Source: Methylococcaceae bacterium
GTDB taxonomy: Bacteria > Pseudomonadota > Gammaproteobacteria > Methylococcales > Methylomonadaceae
Direction of reading: 5' to 3'
Length of the DNA: 16,863 nt
Assembly (NCBI GenBank): GCA_030699345.1
Contig: JAUYMX010000067.1
Location: forward strand, 1-16,863
Shown piece by piece: positions 1 through 9,100 of the stretch; positions within the stretch are counted from its first letter, which is position 1; each line of letters opens with the position of its first letter. Under the pieces are notes generated by a model. The model searched no databases. It was not told where the DNA came from and saw only the letters and a list, made by a program, of their open reading frames with translations. The position numbers and the translations under genes were made by a program.

Positions 1-76
1 CGATGACCTGCCCTCGCCCTGGCGTCTGGCCTGCCAGATGATAGTCAGGGATGAAGATATTCTGGTCGAATATTAA
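1..76 (+). CDS. 3' end of a probable [2Fe-2S] ferredoxin (partial)
   Basis: Only the last 24 codons are in the window, read from base 2 to a TAA at 74-76. The visible tail contains WRLACQ followed by an acidic, hydrophobic end (DILVEY). An RLxCQ motif near the C-terminus is typical of plant-type [2Fe-2S] ferredoxins, where that Cys is the last cluster ligand. The stop lies 2 bp before nifQ on the same strand, so the two are very probably co-transcribed. A ferredoxin beside nifQ fits electron supply or cofactor assembly for nitrogenase. The family call rests on one short motif, so it is tentative; that a real gene ends here is much safer. Confidence 0.55.
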   Translation, partial: DDLPSPWRLACQMIVRDEDILVEY

Positions 77-78
77 TC

Positions 79-654
79 ATGTCACCCGCTCTCCAACATC
101 AGGACAACCGGGAGCTGATCTATTCCCGGTTAAAGTCAGAAAACTTGTTGTCTCCAAATCATGAATGGCTCGCCTGCATGACGGCCAGTTGGTGTGATGG
201 ACAAGGCGTGTTACCTGACACCCTGGGGTTGGAGGCTGAGCAGTTCAATTTGTTAATAACGCATTTTTTTCCCGGCTGCGCCATTCCAGAACAAGCGCCT
301 TCCGGCAGCAAGCTGGATTTCAGCCGGATGCTGGAAAAGCAGGATCTGGTCAATCTGTTAAAACTCTATGCCAAACCTAATAGCCCGGAAATTGACTGGA
401 TTATCGACATCATCGTCGCCGCTTGTCTGGGTAGCGACCACTTATGGCAGGATTTGGGTCTTTGGTCGCGCTCGCAATTAAGCGCAATGTTGCACTACAA
501 CTTTCCCGAATTAGCCGCAAGAAATAACAAGGATATGAAATGGAAAAAGTTCTTGTACAAACAACTTTGCGAAGCAGAAGGCTTGTATTTATGCCGCGCC
601 CCGTCTTGCGAGGTCTGCATTGATTACCCTAAATGTTTTGGCCCTGAGGGCTAA
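79..654 (+). CDS. nifQ: NifQ, molybdenum-handling protein for nitrogenase FeMo-co synthesis
   Basis: The protein has 191 residues, a normal NifQ length. Its C-terminus carries the family's cysteine signature C-x4-C-x2-C-x5-C (Cys172, 177, 180, 186), ending in the characteristic CFGPEG. NifQ is an iron-sulphur protein thought to supply molybdenum, as a Mo-Fe-S cluster, to the NifEN/NifH step of FeMo-cofactor assembly in the cytoplasm. The ATG lies 2 bp after the preceding ferredoxin stop and has no strong Shine-Dalgarno, so translation is probably coupled to the upstream gene. It looks like the last gene of a nif operon: the next gene is on the opposite strand and no obvious terminator hairpin was seen in the 96-bp gap. 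The frame is intact with all four ligands present, so it should be functional. Confidence 0.95.
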   Translation: MSPALQHQDNRELIYSRLKSENLLSPNHEWLACMTASWCDGQGVLPDTLGLEAEQFNLLITHFFPGCAIPEQAPSGSKLDFSRMLEKQDLVNLLKLYAKPNSPEIDWIIDIIVAACLGSDHLWQDLGLWSRSQLSAMLHYNFPELAARNNKDMKWKKFLYKQLCEAEGLYLCRAPSCEVCIDYPKCFGPEG

Positions 655-750
655 GCTTTACTGAACTGTTGTGGTGTATTTTTCAGACAAAGTTTAATGT
701 CTGCCATTTTCAAGTTAAGAAAGAAGCCGTCGGTGCCATTGCTCGGGTTA

Positions 751-1653
751 TTAAACATCGACTGAGCTGTATGTTTTTACCGATTCTCTGATAATCTCGG
801 CCAGACGTTTTACACCGGGGCCAACAAAGTCCGGATTGGCAAAAATCATGTATAGCGGCGCTTCAAGTGTTCCGCCTTCGCGTAACGGCAACGGCTTAAG
901 CAAGCCTGTCTTTAACTCCTCACAGATATGTTCTTCCGGTAGCCAAGCAAAACCGAAACCCATTGAAACGGCCTGGATCGACGTGGCAACTTGGCTTACC
1001 GTCCAGCGCTGATCGACTTCGACAGATACCGCACGCCGGTCGCGCTTGGTGCCGGAATCCCGAATCACCAAATGCCGATAAGCGCGCAGATCTCTGTTAG
1101 TCAATTCCCGGCCAAGCTGATGCAGAGGATGATCAACGTGCGCGACGGCGACCAAGCGTATGCGCATCAACAACTCGCCCAGAAAGCCCGGCGGCTGCAG
1201 TGGAGAAATCACCAAATCAGTTTCTCCTTTAAGCAAGGCTTCGGCAGTGCCTCCCAGCACGGACTCGGTTAATTCAATTCGCGTGCGCGGACTTTCCTGA
1301 CCGAACCGATCCAGGCAGGCCAATAGCAGTCGAGAAGGGAACAAAATTTCAGCGGCGATATGAATTTCCGCCTCCCACCCTGCCGATAAGGTATGTGCGG
1401 CTTTTTCCAGATCGTTGGCCTCGTCTATTAATGCCAAGGCACGCCGGTAAAGCATCTGGCCGGTAGGCGTGAGTATCGCTTTGCGTCCTTGAATCTCGAA
1501 GGCTTTCACTTCCAATAACGATTCAATTTTTTGCACGGCATAAGTCACCGCAGACTGGCTTTTGTTCAGTATTTGAGCCGCCTGGGCATAACCGCCGGCG
1601 TCCACCACCGCTATCAGTGATCGCCATTGCTCAAGAGTAATGTGAGGAGTCAT
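751..1653 (-). CDS. LysR-type transcriptional regulator, divergent from azoreductase
   Basis: This 300-residue protein has LysR-family layout. A winged helix-turn-helix spans about residues 5-65, with the usual AAxxLxxSQSAVTxxVxxIE pattern (AAQILNKSQSAVTYAVQKIE). An effector-binding domain follows from about residue 90 to 295. It is transcribed away from azoR, the classic arrangement in which a LysR protein controls the divergent gene and often itself. The start used is the family-typical MTPHITLEQW; no good Shine-Dalgarno precedes it. A T-N11-A palindrome lies 9 bp upstream of its start codon. The effector cannot be read from sequence; by analogy with other LysR/azoR pairs it may sense quinones or electrophiles, which is inference. 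Confidence 0.9.
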   Translation of the reverse strand: MTPHITLEQWRSLIAVVDAGGYAQAAQILNKSQSAVTYAVQKIESLLEVKAFEIQGRKAILTPTGQMLYRRALALIDEANDLEKAAHTLSAGWEAEIHIAAEILFPSRLLLACLDRFGQESPRTRIELTESVLGGTAEALLKGETDLVISPLQPPGFLGELLMRIRLVAVAHVDHPLHQLGRELTNRDLRAYRHLVIRDSGTKRDRRAVSVEVDQRWTVSQVATSIQAVSMGFGFAWLPEEHICEELKTGLLKPLPLREGGTLEAPLYMIFANPDFVGPGVKRLAEIIRESVKTYSSVDV

Positions 1654-1661
1654 CGTTATTA

Positions 1662-1676
1662 ATCTAAAAAGTAGAT
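1662..1676. promoter_or_regulatory. Candidate LysR-box in the divergent promoter
   Basis: ATCTA-AAAAG-TAGAT is a perfect 5-bp inverted repeat with a 5-bp spacer, and bases 1663-1675 fit the LysR consensus T-N11-A. It is the clearest dyad between the divergent starts (72 bp). A TATACT stretch at 1694-1699 could be the -10 of azoR, with no convincing -35, as often seen for activator-dependent promoters. Binding by the adjacent LysR protein is inferred from position. Confidence 0.5.
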
Positions 1677-1725
1677 CATTAAAGGCTAAATATTATACTT
1701 TTTTATCGAATTGATCAGGAGTTTA

Positions 1726-2361
1726 ATGACATCACTTTCAATAACAGAGCAAAAACCGATGAAAAACTTACTACAAATTAACTCAAGCATTTTCTCGTCC
1801 GGCGGTCAGTCGACTCAACTCGCCGATCAGTTTGTTGCCGCATGGCGCGCAAATCAACCGGATGCCCAAGTGACAGTTCGTGATCTGGCACAGCAACCCT
1901 TGCCACATCTTGACGCTCAACGGGTGCTGGCTTTTTTTGCCCAGCCTGAAACGAGAACGCCAGATCAACAGACCTTTGTCGCGGAGTCGGATGCCTTAAT
2001 CAATGAGCTCAACCAGGCAGAGATTATTGTCATCGGTTTACCGATGTATAACTTTGGCATTCCTTCGACACTCAAAGCCTATTTCGACCAAATCGCCCGC
2101 GCCGGTGTGACTTTTCGTTACACCGAAAACGGTCCTGAAGGTTTGCTGACCGGCAAGAAAGCCTATGTCTTCGCAACCAGAGGCGGGCTTTACGCAGGTA
2201 CGCCGCTCGACAACCAAACCGGTTATGTACGCAATTTCCTGGGCTTTTTAGGCATTACTGATGTCGAATTTATTTATGCTGAAGGCCTCAACATGGGTGA
2301 TTTAAACAAAGAGGCCGCATTGGCCGAAGCCCAACAGCAAATCGCTAAGTTGGTAGCTTGA
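1726..2361 (+). CDS. azoR: FMN-dependent NADH-azoreductase
   Basis: This flavodoxin-fold oxidoreductase is close to E. coli AzoR in length and motifs. Counting from the internal MKNLLQIN methionine (1759), the protein is 200 residues: the FMN-phosphate loop begins around SS at 9-10, the PMYNFG motif is at 95-100 and ATRGG at 139-143. The family reduces quinones and azo compounds with NADH, usually as a cytosolic homodimer, and protects against thiol-reactive stress. The start at 1726 is chosen because AGGAG (1717-1721) lies 4 bp before it, giving 211 residues; 1759 fits family length better but has a poor ribosome site. A TTG at 1711 is less likely. It is divergent from a LysR gene and followed at 38 bp by a yceI remnant with its own ribosome site, so both were probably one operon. 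Confidence 0.92.
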   Translation: MTSLSITEQKPMKNLLQINSSIFSSGGQSTQLADQFVAAWRANQPDAQVTVRDLAQQPLPHLDAQRVLAFFAQPETRTPDQQTFVAESDALINELNQAEIIVIGLPMYNFGIPSTLKAYFDQIARAGVTFRYTENGPEGLLTGKKAYVFATRGGLYAGTPLDNQTGYVRNFLGFLGITDVEFIYAEGLNMGDLNKEAALAEAQQQIAKLVA

Positions 2362-2398
2362 ACATTTAGTTTTTTCAACTTTAAATAAGGAACCACAC

Positions 2399-2524
2399 AT
2401 GAAACGCATCGCATTGTTAAGCTTGGTCGCAGCGATTTCAACGACAGCCCTGGCTGCACCGGAAACCTATGTCATTGACGGTACTCATACCTATCCCAAT
2501 AAGTTTTTAATTAAATCCTATTAA
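2399..2524 (+). pseudogene. Truncated YceI-family periplasmic protein
   Basis: A good Shine-Dalgarno (TAAGGAA, 2386-2392) precedes an ATG. It encodes a clear signal peptide (MKR then a hydrophobic stretch, cleavage near ALA-A at residues 17-20) followed by PETYVIDGTHTYPN, the standard start of mature YceI lipocalin-like proteins. After that Asn, family similarity stops and the frame closes after 41 residues, where about 190 would be expected. The break is 7 bp before the repeat mosaic starting at 2531, so repeat-associated rearrangement most likely removed the rest. YceI proteins bind isoprenoid or amphiphilic ligands in the periplasm. The remnant may still be translated and exported as a short peptide, but it cannot form the family's beta-barrel. 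Confidence 0.8.
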
Positions 2525-2530
2525 GTTAAG

Positions 2531-2760
2531 CCGTTCGTGGTGAGCAAAGTAAGCCCCCTGTCGGCGGCATGGCGTTACCAAGAAACAGACGCTGTTTGAG
2601 GCGACTTTTAATTTTATTGCCCGCTTGTAAATAGTTGATTTTATGTAACTGTTCAGAAAATTTGTGGGAGCGGCTCCTTGCCTGAGCCCGGATTTTATAG
2701 AACGTAAAGTCCCTGAATAGTTACGATTTTATAAGCATAAAAAAGCTGTTTCTTGAGAGA
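2531..2760 (+). repeat. Interspersed core repeat, copy A (split by a MITE)
   Basis: This is the first of three copies of a roughly 142-bp repeat (others at 13701-13833 and 13992-14132, same orientation). It begins CCGTTCGTGGTGAGCAAAG and ends CTGTTTCTTGAGAG. CAAGAAACAG at 2579-2588 and CTGTTTCTTG at 2746-2755 form a perfect 10-bp inverted repeat, and AAACAG-ACG-CTGTTT gives a small inner stem. In all three copies one frame reads KQTLF...FxxIAxL and stops at the same place, which could be a relic of a protein C-terminus. An 80-bp insert (2645-2724) interrupts this copy only. Confidence 0.85.
2645..2724. mobile_element. 80-bp MITE-like insertion with 8-bp target duplication
   Basis: The insert starts GTAACTGTTCAG and ends CTGAATAGTTAC, giving 12-bp terminal inverted repeats with one mismatch. 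It is flanked on both sides by GATTTTAT (2637-2644 and 2725-2732). The related core copies at 13701 and 13992 have a single GATTTTAT at this place, so they are natural empty sites. The insert has no room for a gene and must have been moved in trans. An 8-bp duplication and GTAA ends are compatible with the IS66 family; that assignment is inference. Confidence 0.85.
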
Positions 2761-2772
2761 TTTAGGCAAGCT

Positions 2773-2817
2773 GTAGGTGCGAATTCATTCGCATTATGCG
2801 GATAAATCCGCACCTAC
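2773..2817. repeat. 45-bp palindromic repeat, copy 1
   Basis: GTAGGTGCG...CGCACCTAC forms two 21-nt arms (18 of 21 paired) around a TTA loop. A near-identical copy lies at 13837-13881 and a longer relative at 16289-16360. It belongs to the dispersed short palindromes (REP/MITE-like) with a GTAGGxGCGAATTxATTCGC arm. Confidence 0.85.
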
Positions 2818-2820
2818 CCG

Positions 2821-2930
2821 GTCTTGCCTAGTCGTCAAAAATAGGGAACATCGATAAACTCAATACGAACGGTGTCTTAAAAATTAAGGCGTTCCATTCG
2901 TGGAGAGAGCTTGTCGAACCATGATCGGAA
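2821..2930. repeat. REP-like mosaic segment, copy 1
   Basis: GTCTTGCCTAGTCGTC and the following bases, through GAACGGTGTCTTAAAAAT to the GTTCCxTTCGTGG boundary, recur at 13885-13991. The end at 2891-2930 (CCATTCGTGGAGAGAGCTTG then TCGAACCATGATCGG) resembles an unoccupied REP-type palindrome. At 13992-14148 the equivalent sequence is split by core copy C. Confidence 0.75.
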
Positions 2931-2950
2931 TGGGTTTTTCGAGGTTCCCT

Positions 2951-3024
2951 ATAGGCTGTACTGAACGCAATAAAGCGTTTCTATCGATAAGTGCATATAC
3001 GCTGCAGCCGTCGGTACAGCCTAT
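2951..3024. repeat. 11-bp inverted repeat in the leader of the glucan synthase gene
   Basis: ATAGGCTGTAC (2951-2961) and GTACAGCCTAT (3014-3024) are perfect reverse complements 52 bp apart. Between them AACGC-AATAAA-GCGTT forms a second, smaller hairpin. It lies 140 bp before the ATG at 3164, so it may be a leader RNA structure or the ends of another small nonautonomous element; no flanking duplication was identified. The rest of 3025-3163 shows no gene or clear promoter. Confidence 0.5.
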
Positions 3025-3163
3025 CAGGCTTGCACAAAAACTCGGCCAGACCATACCGCATGGTTCCGCCCAAGTTTACAGGCATTGAATAGGTAAATTT
3101 TCCACACTTTCGTGTCATCGCCAGTAGTACCCTGCCCTCCGCTCTACCTACAAGAGACTTACA

Positions 3164-6100
3164 ATGAAAACGAACAGCAATACCCATTTCGGTAGTCTTT
3201 TTGAATGGAAAGCAAAATTTATTAAAAGCGTTGCTTCACGAAACCAAGTGATTGAAGAAGCCCCGTTAAGGGCTGAACTATTCAGCGCCGATCAAATGGA
3301 ACGGCATGGCAGAACGCTGGCCAACTCACATCAAATAAGTAAACAATCGGCACCGGATCAGTTGTTGAGCCGCTTGTCGGATAATGAAGATGTACTCGTA
3401 GACTGTTCACGCCTATTAACTGCAACAGTCAGCGCAAGCGGTCGACTTGCACCGGCCGGTGAATGGCTACTCGATAACTTTTATTTGATTGACGAGCAGA
3501 TTCGCACTGCCAAACGGCATTTACCGAAAGGCTACAGTCGGGAATTACCACGCTTGTCAAACGGCCCTTCCGCTGGCTTGCCGCGTGTATATGACATTGT
3601 GCTGGAGGCGATTGCCCACGGCGACGGCAGGATAGATCCAGACATTCTCAGCCGTTTCGTCGCTGCTTACCAAACCGATATTCCCCTCAAACTTGGCGAA
3701 TTGTGGGCCATCCCCATCATGCTGCGTCTGGCCTTGATTGAAAACTTACGGCGCATTGCCGCCCGCATTACCGCCGGAAAAATCGACCAAGACCTCGCCG
3801 ATGTTTGGGCAAACCAGATGATAGAGGTCGCAGAAAAAGACCCTAAAAGTTTGATTTTAGTTATCTCGGACATGGCGCGTTCCAACCCGCCGATGACCAC
3901 TGCCTTCGTATCGGAATTTGCCCGCCGCTTGCAAGGCCAGAGCTCCGCATTGGGACTGCCGCTGACTTGGATCGAACAGTTACTTGCCGAATCGCATTTG
4001 ACTATCGAGCGCTTGGTACAAACTGAAAACCAGCAACAGGCCGCCGACCAGGTATCGATAGGTAACAGCATTGGCAGCTTACGATTTTTAGGGGCGATGG
4101 ACTGGCGCGATTTTGTCGAAGCCATGAGCATTGTCGAACAGACCCTTAGCGAAGATCTTGATGGCGCTTATGCGAGTATGGATTTCACCACCCGCGATCA
4201 TTACCGCCATGTCGTCGAAAACATCGCCAGAAGTACGCGGCAATCGGAAAGTGACATCGCAAGACTAGCCGTGCAGCTGGCCCACGAAAGCGCAGCCGAC
4301 AAAGGTGGCAATGACCGGACGGCGCACGTGGGCTTCTACCTGATCGACAAAGGCTTGCCGCAACTTGAAAAAGCCGCGGAAGCCCGGTTGTCAGTGCTTG
4401 TCGCGCTAAAAAGAATAACCTGCCGTTTTCCGTTATTCTTTTTTCTTGGTGCTATCACCGTACTGACGGCAACTTTCACTGGCCTATTAGTATTGAAAGG
4501 CTATGACGATGGCTTGCGCGACTGGCGACTTGGGCTCTTGGCTGTGCTCGCAACCACAGGCACTAGCCAACTGGCAGTGGCGATAGTGAATTGGCTGGCG
4601 ACCTTGTTAACGAAACCGCATACGCTGCCGCGCATGGACTTTTCCGACGGGATTCCAGCGCAAGCAAGCACTATGGTCGTGGTGCCCACCCTACTGACCA
4701 GCACTCAAAATATTGAAGACCTGACCGAAGCGCTGGAAGTCCGCTTTCTAGCTAATCGCGATGCAAACCTGCATTTTGGCTTGTTGACTGATTTTTTGGA
4801 TGCGCCTACAGAAACGATGCCATCGGATGAATCTTTATTGCTGCTGGCGAAAACCAGAATCGACGAGCTAAACGCAAAATACCCGGCGGCGGCAGGCGAT
4901 ACTTTCTTTCTTTTTCACCGCCCACGCCGCTGGAATCCACGAGATGACATTTGGATGGGGTACGAGCGCAAGCGCGGCAAGCTTGCGAATCTAAATGCGC
5001 TGCTGCGTGACGACGAAGCGGACGGTTTCTCACTCATTGTTGGTAATACGGCAAACCTGTCGAAGATAAAATACGTTATCACGCTGGACACAGACACCCA
5101 GCTACCGCGCGATTCTGCCCGCCAGTTTGTCGGCACTATGGCACATCCGCTAAATCGGGCCTGTTACGACGAGACTAAACAGCGTGTGACTGAAGGCTAC
5201 GGCATCTTACAGCCACGCGTCAGCGTCAGCCTGTCAGGTTCAAGCCCATCACGGTATGCGCGCTTATATGGCGGGGAACCGGGTATCGATCCTTATACCC
5301 GCGCCGTCTCCGACGTTTACCAGGATGTATTTCATGAAGGCTCATTCATTGGTAAAGGTATCTATGATGTCGATGCCTTCGAGCACGCCTTAAGTCACCG
5401 TCTTCCCGAAAACCGCATCCTGAGCCATGATCTTTTAGAAGGCTGTTATGCCCGAGCCGGACTGCTCAGCGATGTGCAATTGTATGAAGAATATCCCACA
5501 CGTTACAGCGCCGATGTTAGCCGACAGCATCGCTGGATTCGCGGCGACTGGCAGCTGTTGGGATGGTTGTTGCCAAGCGTTCCCGGATTTGGTGGTCGCC
5601 GCCAAAAGAATCCATTATCAGCACTGTCACGCTGGAAACTCTTCGATAATCTCCGGCGCAGCCTGACCTCGTCAGCATTAACTGCACTGTTGTTGACGGG
5701 CTGGCTGGTATGGCCGTCGGCTTGGTGTTGGACCGCAGCCGTGCTGGCAATACTGCTAATTCCTTCTTTAAGCGCCGCCCTCCTGGACCTGTTTCGTAAG
5801 CCTACCGAACTGTTACTAAGACAGCACCTTGTTGCCGAACTGCGTTCGCTGGGTGGCCGCTTGGCTCAAGCGGCACTGGCGCTGAGCTTTCTTCCGTTTG
5901 AGGCAAGCTTCAGCCTGGATGCCATCATGCGCACAGTCTGGCGGATGCTGATTACGCGCAAACAGCTGTTGGAATGGAACCCGTCCAGCGAGGTCAATCT
6001 TTCCAGCCGCAACGATCTGCCCAGCTCGTACCGTTTAATGTGGATTAGCCCGCTTATTGCCGTAAGCACTGGCGGCATTCTGGCAATCACCCGGCCCGAC

Positions 6101-9100
6101 GTGCTCATCCTGGCGGCACCTATTTTGGTGTGTTGGTGGTTTGCACCCGTCATCGCTTGGTGGATCAGTCAACCGCTCGCTCGACGCGAGGCAAAACTTA
6201 GTGCCGAACAGCTTTTCTTCTTACGAAAAATTTCTCGTAAGACCTGGGGCTATTTTGAAACCTTCGTTGGCCCGCAAGATCATTGGTTGCCGCCCGATAA
6301 TTATCAGGAATATCGAAATGTCGGCGTTGCCCACCGTACCTCGCCCACCAATATGGGCCTTGCATTGCTTGCCAATCTGTCCGCTTACGACTTTGGTTAC
6401 CTTCACGTCGGCGGTTTGATAGAGCGGACCAAGAACACCTTGGGCACCATGGCGATGCTGGAGAAATTTCATGGCCACTTTTACAATTGGTACGACACCC
6501 ATTCTCTACAGCCCCTGCTGCCGGTGTACGTTTCAACAGTCGACAGCGGCAACCTCGCAGGGCATTTATTAACGTTGCGGCCTGGCTTGCTTGAACTCCC
6601 TGACCAACCTGTTTTGGGCGTACGCTGGTTTGATGGCCTACTTGATACCTTCGGAATTCTGGTCGATGCCACTGGAGGCGTTACGCCCAGCCAAATGACT
6701 CAATTTCAGGTCGATCTTAAATTCGCCTGCGGGTCTTATCCATCGTCGCTGGCAGCGGCATACCTCAGTCTGGATCGACTGGCAACCCGCGCAGAAGAGT
6801 TTGCCGATAGCCTCCATGCCGTTACCGACACCGACGTCGATGGTTGGGGGCGGACACTGGCCCGACAATGCCGCGCCAACTTGGACGAATTATTATTTCT
6901 AACACCATGGATTGAACTGCCCAAGACGCCAAGCAGATTTGCTAATCTCCCCGCCATCAACACGATTCCAACGCTTAACGAACTCTCTCGACTTGATGAA
7001 CAGGTCTTACCGGCCATTGACCAAGCCCTGACCGAACCCAGCACGGCCGACGAGCAACTTTGGTTAGAACAGCTGCGGCGGCTTATTAAGGAAGCCAGCC
7101 GACGCGGTATCGAGCGGCTTAATGAAATTGAAGAATTGGCGCAACAGTCCGCTGATTTTGCCCAAATGGACTATGAGTTTTTGTTTGATAAGCCGCGTCG
7201 CCTGCTTGCTATTGGCTACAACGTCGGCGAGCGGCTGCGTGATACGGGTTATTACGATTTACTGGCGTCCGAAGCCAGGTTATGCAGTTTCGTGGCGATA
7301 GCCCAGGAACAAATACCGCAAGAAAGCTGGTTTGCGTTGGGGCGGTTATTGGTGACCACTGACAATGAGACCACGCTGCTGTCATGGAGCGGTTCCATGT
7401 TCGAATACTTGATGCCGTTATTGGTCATGCCTACTTATGAAAATACCCTAATCGACCAAACGCAACGCGCGGTGATTAAGGGCCAAATTGACTATGGCAA
7501 ACAACGCGGCGTGCCCTGGGGTATATCTGAATCCGGTTATAACACTGTCGATGTGCATCTTAACTACCAATACCGCGCCTTTGGCGTACCTGGCTTAGGG
7601 CTTAAACGGGGCCTTGCCGAAGATTTGGTGATTGCTCCTTATGCCTCAGCGCTGGCCTTGATGGTCGCACCTGAAGCCGCATGCATTAATCTACAACGCC
7701 TCGCCGCTGACGGCATAGTCGGCAAATACGGTTTCTATGAAGCAGTTGATTACACGCCATCAAGGCAACGCCGGGGAGAATCGAAAACCGTCATCCAATC
7801 ATTTATGGCTCATCATCAAGGTATGAGCCTGTTATCGCTAGCTTATTTACTGCTTGATCGCCCGATGCAGCGGCGCTTTATGTCTAATCCGTTATTTCAA
7901 GCAACGTTGTTATTACTGCAGGAGAAAATCCCCAAGGCCTCGGCGTTCTATGCCCAAACCACGGAAGTGTCGGATGTGTTAACGGCCGCCAGCGAACCGC
8001 AAATACCGTTGCGCGTGATCACCAACCCGAACACGCCGCTACCGGAAGTGCAGCTACTGTCCAACGGCAGGTACCATGTCATGGTTACTAATGCCGGCGG
8101 CGGCTACAGTCGCTGGAAAGATCTTGCGGTAACGCGTTGGCGCGAAGACAGCACCACCGACCATTGGGGTACGTTTTGTTATATTCGCGACCTGACCACC
8201 GGCGCATTTTGGTCAACCGCACATCACCCGACGCTGAAACGCTCACAACATTACGAAGCGATTTTCTCGGAAGGTAGAGCGGAATTTCGTCGCCGCGACC
8301 ATGATTTCGACACCCATACCGACATCGTGGTGTCGCCGGAAGATGATATTGAATTGCGCCGCATGCGCATCACCAACCGCGCCCGCACCCGCAGAACCAT
8401 TGAAGTAACCAGTTATTCTGAGGTAGTGATTGCCTCGGCGGCTTCGGACGCGCTACATCCGGCATTTAGCAACCTGTTTGTACAGACAGAAATCATCGAC
8501 GAACATCAGGCGATTTTATGCTCGCGCCGTCCACGTGCGACTAATGAACAAACGCCGTGGATGTTTCATTTGCTGGCCGTCCATGAAACCGAATCTATCG
8601 GGGTATCCTATGAAACTGACCGGGCGCAATTTATCGGGCGCGGCAACGACTTAGCTGCGCCAGCCGCCATGGTCAATCCCGGCAAGCTGTCGGGCAGCAT
8701 GGGCGCGGTGCTGGATCCCATCGTGGCGATTCGCCATCGCATCTCGTTAGCGCCGGAAGCCTCAGTGACCATCGATATGGTCATGGGCATGGCGGATACG
8801 CGTGCAGCCGGTCTGGAACTGATCGAAAAATATCATGATCGACGGCTCGCTGATCGTGTGTTCGATCTGGCCTGGACCCATGGCCAAGTGGTGTTAAGAC
8901 AGCTTAATGCCTCTGAAGCCGAAGCGCAGCTGTATGGTCGTCTCGCCAATTCGGTGATCTACGCGCATTCCTTAATGCGTGCCGACAGTAGCGTAATCAT
9001 CAGTAACCGTCGCGGGCAATCCGGTTTATGGGCGCATGCCATCTCCGGCGATTTACCCATCGTGCTGCTGCAAATTAAGGATTCGAGCAATATCGACCTG

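Noticed and set aside
655..750. Gap between the converging nifQ and LysR genes searched for a terminator.
   Set aside because: No stem followed by a T-run was found on either strand.
2531..2930. Regularly placed repeats considered as a CRISPR array.
   Set aside because: Units are 45-142 bp, palindromic, not evenly spaced, and their intervals are themselves repeated rather than unique spacers.
2900..3088. 62-residue plus-strand frame upstream of the glucan synthase.
   Set aside because: It starts inside the REP-like repeat, has no ribosome site and runs through the inverted-repeat structure.
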